Of a stretch of 6,263 nt of DNA, positions 1 to 6,263 are shown one piece after another. The stretch is from positions 1-6,263 of the forward strand of contig CAAFWA010000201.1 in the NCBI GenBank assembly GCA_900766635.1, read 5' to 3'. Position 1 is the stretch's first letter, and every line of letters begins with the position of its first letter. Origin of the DNA: an uncultured Acinetobacter sp. GTDB taxonomy: Bacteria > Pseudomonadota > Gammaproteobacteria > Pseudomonadales > Moraxellaceae. The position numbers and the translations under genes are program-made. The notes below the pieces were generated by a model. The model made no database searches and had not been told where the DNA came from. It saw only the letters and a list, made by a program, of their open reading frames with translations.

Positions 1-1329
1 CATAAAATTAATAAAAATACATGGAAACTTGCCTTTATCTTCGCCTTTGTCTCATTGGTGATTGATGGCGTAGACATCATGTTATTGTCTTTTAGTTTAA
101 GTAGCTTAAAGGCAGAGTTTGGCCTCACGACCTTTGAAGCAGGTATGCTCGGTAGTGCCTCCTTAGCAGGGATGGCGCTTGGTGGTATTTCAGGGGGATG
201 GGCCTGCGATAAGTTTGGTCGAGTTAAAACCATTGCATGGTCGGTGGTGTTTTTCTCGATTATGACCTGTGTGTTAGGTTTTACCCAAACCTATGAACAG
301 TTTATGATTTTACGTTTTATTGGTGCGTTTGGTTTAGGTTCGCTATATATGGCGTGTAACACCTTAATGGCCGAATATGTACCAACGAAATACCGCACCA
401 CTGTTTTAGGTACACTGCAAACAGGTCAAACAGTAGGTTATATCGTGGCAACCTTAATGGCAGGTGCAATTATTCCTGATCATGGTTGGCGTATGCTGTT
501 TTATGTCACCATTATTCCTGCGGCTTTTGCACTGTTCTTTATGCGTTTGGTCCCAGAACCTGCAGCATGGCAAGAAGCAAAAATCGAGCAACTGCAACGC
601 AAGCAATTACAGCTGGATACCCCACCTGCCCAAGCTGCACCAGCTCCTTCTGAGAGTATCTACAAGCGTATTTTTGGTCATCAACAACACCGTAAAATGT
701 TTTTACTATGGATGGGGACTGCAGCGTTCTTACAATTTGGCTATTACGGTGTAAACAACTGGATGCCGATGTACCTTGAAACAGAACTCAACATGAACTT
801 TAAGTCATTGACGGGTTATATGGTCGGTGCATATACAGCGATGATTTTAGGTAAAATCTTAGCAGGTTATGCAGCAGATAAATTGGGCCGTCGTGTCACG
901 TTTGTATTTGGTACGGTAAGCACAGCAGCATTCTTGCCTGTCATTATTTTCTTTAATACACCAGATAATATTGCTTACTTACTCATTACCTTTGGTTTCT
1001 TATACGGTATTCCATACGGTGTGAATGCAACCTATATGGCAGAAAGCTTCTCAACCGATGTGCGTGGTACAGCCATTGGCGGTGCGTATAACATGGGGCG
1101 TTTGGGCGCTGCGATTGCACCAGCGACGATTGGTATGATTGCTGCAGGTAGCTCATTTACCATGGCATTTATTGTGATGGGTGCAGCCTACTTTATTGCA
1201 GGGGTCATTCCAGGTTTATTGATTCGTGAGCGTCAATATGATCCACAGCAATCACGCTTGGTTAAAACAGACAGTCCATCCGTTGATACACCACAGGCTA
1301 CTGCTGCTGCAGCGAGCTTAAAACAATAA
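1..1329 (+). CDS. MFS transporter, aromatic/carboxylic acid:H+ symporter type (5' end outside window)
   Basis: This is a 12-helix inner-membrane porter of the major facilitator superfamily, resembling the aromatic acid:H+ symporter (AAHS) group, that would import an organic acid with protons. The frame is open from base 1 with no stop (it begins HKINKNTWKLAF), so the true start lies upstream. The first in-window candidate start, a TTG at 55, lies inside transmembrane helix 1 and is not credible. What is visible is 442 residues, so only a few N-terminal residues should be missing. Seen: DGVD in helix 1 (residues 22-25), which resembles the helix-1 acidic motif of AAHS porters; the MFS loop 2-3 signature GGWACDKFGR (bases 193-222); its repeat in the second half, GYAADKLGRR (865-894); a hydrophilic Gln/Lys/Pro-rich central loop at about 577-660; and a polar Ala/Gln-rich C-terminus. 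The CoA-transferase gene follows after 50 bases on the same strand, which suggests its substrate is the acid activated by that enzyme. The substrate cannot be read from the sequence; benzoate-type and dicarboxylate substrates are both possible. Confidence 0.9.
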   Translation, partial: HKINKNTWKLAFIFAFVSLVIDGVDIMLLSFSLSSLKAEFGLTTFEAGMLGSASLAGMALGGISGGWACDKFGRVKTIAWSVVFFSIMTCVLGFTQTYEQFMILRFIGAFGLGSLYMACNTLMAEYVPTKYRTTVLGTLQTGQTVGYIVATLMAGAIIPDHGWRMLFYVTIIPAAFALFFMRLVPEPAAWQEAKIEQLQRKQLQLDTPPAQAAPAPSESIYKRIFGHQQHRKMFLLWMGTAAFLQFGYYGVNNWMPMYLETELNMNFKSLTGYMVGAYTAMILGKILAGYAADKLGRRVTFVFGTVSTAAFLPVIIFFNTPDNIAYLLITFGFLYGIPYGVNATYMAESFSTDVRGTAIGGAYNMGRLGAAIAPATIGMIAAGSSFTMAFIVMGAAYFIAGVIPGLLIRERQYDPQQSRLVKTDSPSVDTPQATAAAASLKQ

Positions 1330-1343
1330 CCATCAAAGATAAC

Positions 1344-1367
1344 CAAGGTCAGCACAAGCTGACCTTG
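1344..1367 (+). repeat. Perfect 10-bp inverted repeat (hairpin) between transporter and CoA-transferase genes
   Basis: CAAGGTCAGC at 1344-1353 and GCTGACCTTG at 1358-1367 are exact reverse complements around an ACAA loop. The hairpin fills about half of the 50-base gap and ends one base before the AGGAG ribosome binding site of the next gene. No T-tract follows, so it is not a standard intrinsic terminator. It could be an mRNA stability or processing element, a translation-modulating hairpin, or a DNA operator. Its structure is certain, its role is not. Confidence 0.75.
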
Positions 1368-1368
1368 C

Positions 1369-1373
1369 AGGAG
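1369..1373 (+). promoter_or_regulatory. Ribosome binding site that fixes the CoA-transferase start
   Basis: AGGAG lies 6 bases before the ATG at 1380. The alternative in-frame TTG at 1365 would put the Shine-Dalgarno sequence inside the coding region and lies within the hairpin arm, so the ATG is preferred. Confidence 0.85.
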
Positions 1374-1379
1374 AGTCGC

Positions 1380-2627
1380 ATGGGTGCATTACAAGGAATC
1401 CGTGTTTTAGATTTAAGTCGCGTTTTAGCAGGTCCTTGGTGTGGGCAAATCTTAGCTGACTTAGGTGCTGAAGTGATTAAAATTGAGCGTCCACAGGTGG
1501 GCGATGATACCCGTATGTGGGGCCCACCTTGGATGAGTAATGCCCAAGGTCAAGCCACGCGTGAATCGGGTTATTATCAATGTGCCAACCGTAATAAGTA
1601 TTCTGTGGCAGTGGATATTAGTAGCGAAGCAGGTCAAGCCATTATTCGTGAAATTGCCAAAACGGCTGATGTGGTGATTGAAAACTATAAGGCCGGTTCA
1701 TTGGCTAAATACGGTTTAGATTACCCAAGTTTAAGTGCCTTAAATCCAAATTTAGTGTATTGCTCGATTACTGGCTTTGGCCAAGATGGTCCGCGCGCTG
1801 ATGAACCCGGCTATGACTTTATTATCCAAGGGATGTCAGGGTTGATGAGTATTACCGGTGAAAAAGATGGTTTACCGGGTGCAGGTGCACAAAAGGTGGG
1901 TGTTGCCGTTGTAGATTTACAAACAGGTCTGTATTCTACCATTGCCATTCAAGCTGCCTTGCTAGCACGTCAGCATACGGGACGTGGGCAACACATTGAT
2001 ATGTCATTATTAGATGTACAAGTGGCAAGTTTAGCCAATCAGGGCATGAACTACTTAACCAGTGGTCGCTCACCTGTACGTATGGGCAATCATCATCCTA
2101 ATATTGTGCCATATCAAACTTTTATGGCCGAAGACAAAGAATTTATTATTGCCTGTGGCAACGATAAGCAGTTTAAAGATTTATGTATTGCGATTGGTTT
2201 AAGTGAATTATTAGACAATCCGAAGTTTCAACGTAATCAAGATCGGGTGAAACATCGTACCGAATTGGTCGATTTATTAAGTACGTATTTTAAAACCCAA
2301 CCTGCACACGTTTGGGTCAGTAAAATTCATGCTGTGAAAGTCCCAGTAGGCGTGATTAACTCCGTTGAAGATGCCTTGGCTGAGCCACAAATTCAACATC
2401 GTGGTTTAGTCGTGAATATCCCACATGCCTTAAATCCAGAATTTAAGGTCATTGGTTCACCCATCAAACTCTCAGATACGCCTGTAGTATATCGTCATGC
2501 ACCACCACAACTTGGTGAACATACGCAACAGGTTCTGAGTGAATTTTATACACCTGAACAATTACAACAACTGCAAGAAGCAGGGGTGATTGAAAGCCTT
2601 AACACTAAAGTGGCGACAGTCGCTTAA
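1380..2627 (+). CDS. CaiB/BaiF family (class III) CoA-transferase, possibly succinyl-CoA:glutarate type
   Basis: This 415-residue cytosolic enzyme should move CoA from a donor thioester such as succinyl-CoA to a free carboxylate. The N-terminus has the class III hallmark LSRVLAGPWCGQILADLGAEV followed by IKIERP (residues about 12-37), the nucleotide-binding Rossmann portion. ENYKAGSLAKYGLDY (101-115) and TGFGQDGP (131-138) are further family motifs. Asp179 in VAVVDLQTGLYS aligns with the catalytic aspartate of formyl-CoA transferase (Asp169) that forms the acyl-anhydride intermediate. GRGQHIDMSLLD follows. The length is usual for the family. The ATG at 1380 is chosen for its AGGAG at 6 bases. 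It lies 50 bases behind the MFS gene and is followed by a terminator, so it is likely the last gene of an uptake-and-activation operon. The overall sequence resembles the succinyl-CoA:glutarate CoA-transferase branch as I recall it. Glutarate is therefore a plausible substrate, but this family is hard to assign from sequence and the partner dehydrogenase is not in view. Confidence 0.92.
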   Translation: MGALQGIRVLDLSRVLAGPWCGQILADLGAEVIKIERPQVGDDTRMWGPPWMSNAQGQATRESGYYQCANRNKYSVAVDISSEAGQAIIREIAKTADVVIENYKAGSLAKYGLDYPSLSALNPNLVYCSITGFGQDGPRADEPGYDFIIQGMSGLMSITGEKDGLPGAGAQKVGVAVVDLQTGLYSTIAIQAALLARQHTGRGQHIDMSLLDVQVASLANQGMNYLTSGRSPVRMGNHHPNIVPYQTFMAEDKEFIIACGNDKQFKDLCIAIGLSELLDNPKFQRNQDRVKHRTELVDLLSTYFKTQPAHVWVSKIHAVKVPVGVINSVEDALAEPQIQHRGLVVNIPHALNPEFKVIGSPIKLSDTPVVYRHAPPQLGEHTQQVLSEFYTPEQLQQLQEAGVIESLNTKVATVA

Positions 2628-2643
2628 AAGTTCATTTTATGTA

Positions 2644-2691
2644 AAAAAAGCTGTTGATGTGGATGACCCAAATCAGCAGCTTTTTTGTTTT
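2644..2691 (+). terminator. Intrinsic terminator after the CoA-transferase gene
   Basis: AAAAAAGCTGTTGAT (2644-2658) pairs over 15 positions with ATCAGCAGCTTTTTT (2672-2686), with one G-U wobble and a 13-base loop. The T-run continues after one G (2688-2691). The stem starts 16 bases past the stop codon. The A-tract on the 5' side could also make it work on the opposite strand, although no minus-strand gene ends here. Confidence 0.88.
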
Positions 2692-2718
2692 AAGATGATT
2701 ATGGATGTAGAGGATCGA

Positions 2719-2751
2719 ATTGCATTTGTGATGTGATTTTTATTGCATTTG
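2719..2751 (+). repeat. Pair of 10-bp direct repeats upstream of fadH
   Basis: ATTGCATTTG occurs at 2719-2728 and again, identically, at 2742-2751. The 23-bp period is about two helical turns, so both copies face the same side of the DNA. They lie 140-175 bases before the fadH start and just upstream of a weak -10-like TATAGAT (2768-2774). Binding sites for a regulator are possible, but this is inference only. Confidence 0.4.
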
Positions 2752-2837
2752 AGTGAGAGATTCACAGTATAGATTTGGGTCATGCAAGAGAGTTTAGCGA
2801 TCAATTGTGGTGAATATGTCACCTGTCACATCACTGC

Positions 2838-4917
<2,080 letters not shown>

Positions 4918-4967
4918 TTGAAACATTTTTAACACATCAAATCTAAAAAAGTTTTTTGATCGTGCTA

Positions 4968-4996
4968 AAAAAAACCCAGCTAAGCTGGGTTTTTTT
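4968..4996. terminator. Bidirectional intrinsic terminator between fadH and the lipoprotein gene
   Basis: Seven A and CCCAGC (4968-4980) pair perfectly with GCTGGG and seven T (4984-4996) around a TAA loop, a 13-bp stem with a GC core. With A-tract and T-tract on opposite sides, it can end both fadH on the plus strand and the convergent gene on the minus strand, whose stop lies 10 bases away. Just upstream, A6-G-T6 (4945-4957) has too small a centre to fold well. Confidence 0.92.
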
Positions 4997-5006
4997 ATCG
5001 TTTCAC

Positions 5007-5468
5007 TTAATCAAGCGCAGGAGTTGCTGCAGCAATCGCTGCGGCAACGGCATCATCTTGTGACTGTGCAGCATTGCTATTTGATGGTGCTGCAGGTTTT
5101 GGTTCAGGCTTCGGCTCAGATTTTACTTCAGGTTTTGGTTCAGGCTTCGGCTCAGATTTTACTTCAGGTTTTGGTTCAGGCTTCGGCTCAGGTTTTGGTT
5201 CAACAGGACGTGTTTCGCGGCGAATTTCAGTTGAAGTATTAGCCGTTTCTTCACGAATAATTTCGACTTTTTGAGTCGGTTGTTGATTCACTTGTGCTTC
5301 AGTTGACTCAGTTGGAGTGAGATTTTCAAATTTAGGCTCAGGTTTGGCTTCTGGCTGAGTCGTTTCTACCGATGTCTTTTCCTCTTCCGCGGGAGTTTCT
5401 TTTTTTACACATGCACTTAATACAAGGCTGACTGCAATTGCACCACAGATTAAAAGTTTTTTATTCAT
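5007..5468 (-). CDS. Small putative lipoprotein with Lys-Pro-Glu repeat domain
   Basis: I do not recognise a named family, and the role is unknown. The 153-residue product starts with a typical lipoprotein signal: MNKKLL, a hydrophobic core, then lipobox LSAC with Cys20 as the lipidation site. Position +2 is Val rather than Asp, which under the E. coli sorting rule favours the outer membrane. After that come a Glu/Thr/Pro-rich low-complexity stretch (about 21-60), a more mixed section (61-88, QKVEIIREETANTSTEIRRE), a Pro/Lys/Glu repeat with EPKP and EVKS units (about 89-125), and an Ala-rich tail (134-153). The Lys-Pro/Glu-Pro repeat recalls the extended periplasmic spacer of TonB-like proteins and could bridge the periplasm or contact peptidoglycan; that is inference. 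No enzymatic domain is visible, and most of the mature chain should be disordered. The Shine-Dalgarno sequence is weak. It converges with fadH and diverges from pyrG. Confidence 0.85.
   Translation of the reverse strand: MNKKLLICGAIAVSLVLSACVKKETPAEEEKTSVETTQPEAKPEPKFENLTPTESTEAQVNQQPTQKVEIIREETANTSTEIRRETRPVEPKPEPKPEPKPEVKSEPKPEPKPEVKSEPKPEPKPAAPSNSNAAQSQDDAVAAAIAAATPALD
5095..5202 (-). repeat. In-frame 36-bp tandem repeat built from 12-bp units
   Basis: Two identical 36-bp copies (5095-5130 and 5131-5166) are followed by the first 24 bp of a third (5167-5190) and a further 12-bp unit (5191-5202), nine 12-bp units in all. Each 36-mer consists of three diverged units which on the plus strand read GGTTTTGGTTCA, GGCTTCGGCTCA and GATTTTACTTCA. 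Every unit is four codons, so copy-number change would keep the lipoprotein in frame. The exact identity of the copies points to recent duplication by slippage or unequal recombination. Confidence 0.93.
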
Positions 5469-5503
5469 AACTGCACAAAATAACGCATTAGATCGATAAA
5501 GCT

Positions 5504-5509
5504 ATTATA
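5504..5509 (-). promoter_or_regulatory. Candidate -10 box of the lipoprotein gene
   Basis: On the minus strand this reads TATAAT, a perfect -10 hexamer, 35 bases before the ATG, predicting a start of transcription near 5497. At 17-bp spacing the -35 position (5527-5532, ATTTTT on the minus strand) is poor, so the promoter may depend on an activator or be weak. Confidence 0.45.
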
Positions 5510-5550
5510 ACCATAAAAAGCAATAGAAAAATCATCAAAACAGCCCCTAA

Positions 5551-6263
<713 letters not shown>

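Noticed and set aside
55..57. TTG as the start of the MFS gene
   Set aside because: The frame continues upstream without a stop to base 1, and those 18 codons read as transporter sequence (WKLAFIFAF). The TTG lies within helix 1.
464..754. Plus-strand open frame of 96 codons inside the MFS gene
   Set aside because: It lies wholly within a well-supported gene in another frame, and its Leu/Cys-rich composition reflects the out-of-frame reading.
1365..1367. TTG as the start of the CoA-transferase
   Set aside because: It lies in the hairpin arm and precedes the AGGAG site that fits the ATG at 1380. The family N-terminus begins at the later start.
4945..4957. A6-G-T6 symmetrical run as a second terminator after fadH
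   Set aside because: The arms are only one base apart and lack GC pairs, so no stable hairpin with a proper loop forms. The strong stem at 4968-4996 explains termination.
5095..5202. CRISPR-like array
   Set aside because: The 36-bp copies are directly adjacent with no spacers and lie in frame within a coding sequence, so this is a coding tandem repeat.
5024..5274. Plus-strand open frames opposite the lipoprotein gene, one with GSGFGSDFTS repeats
   Set aside because: The Gly/Ser/Phe repeat is just the antisense reading of the 36-bp DNA repeat. The minus-strand frame has a start, a lipoprotein signal and a terminator; these frames have no such support.

Overview
The window looks like an ordinary stretch of a moderately AT-rich gammaproteobacterial chromosome, most likely Acinetobacter or a close relative. 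This rests on codon use, on short A/T-flanked hairpin terminators, and on the mix of an aromatic-acid-type MFS porter, a class III CoA-transferase and an Escherichia-like FadH next to pyrG. No species call is possible from the sequence alone, and no mobile element, CRISPR array, tRNA or rRNA is visible.

Layout: (1) The left edge cuts into an MFS transporter whose frame is open to base 1. It is followed after 50 bases by a CaiB/BaiF (class III) CoA-transferase. The two probably form the end of one transcription unit that takes up a carboxylic acid and activates it to a CoA thioester; glutarate is a reasonable guess but is not proven. A perfect 10-bp hairpin sits between them, right against the ribosome binding site of the second gene, and a strong terminator follows the pair. 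(2) After a 265-base intergenic region with direct repeats and a good sigma70-like promoter comes fadH, the flavin and iron-sulfur 2,4-dienoyl-CoA reductase of unsaturated fatty acid beta-oxidation. All recognisable catalytic and cluster residues are present. (3) fadH converges on a small lipoprotein gene on the minus strand, and the two share a 13-bp-stem bidirectional terminator. The lipoprotein carries a Lys-Pro-Glu repeat domain encoded by a 36-bp DNA tandem repeat. (4) A 226-base divergent spacer, holding a near-perfect 22-bp palindrome, separates it from pyrG (CTP synthase). The window's right edge cuts pyrG off after about a third of the gene.

The genes form at least three functional groups: carboxylate uptake and CoA activation, fatty acid oxidation, and an envelope lipoprotein beside nucleotide synthesis. 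The first two both feed acyl-CoA metabolism but are separated by a terminator and a promoter. I found no convincing undescribed system. The items most worth a second look are the repeat lipoprotein, the hairpin between transporter and CoA-transferase, the palindrome upstream of pyrG, and the true substrate of the first two genes.
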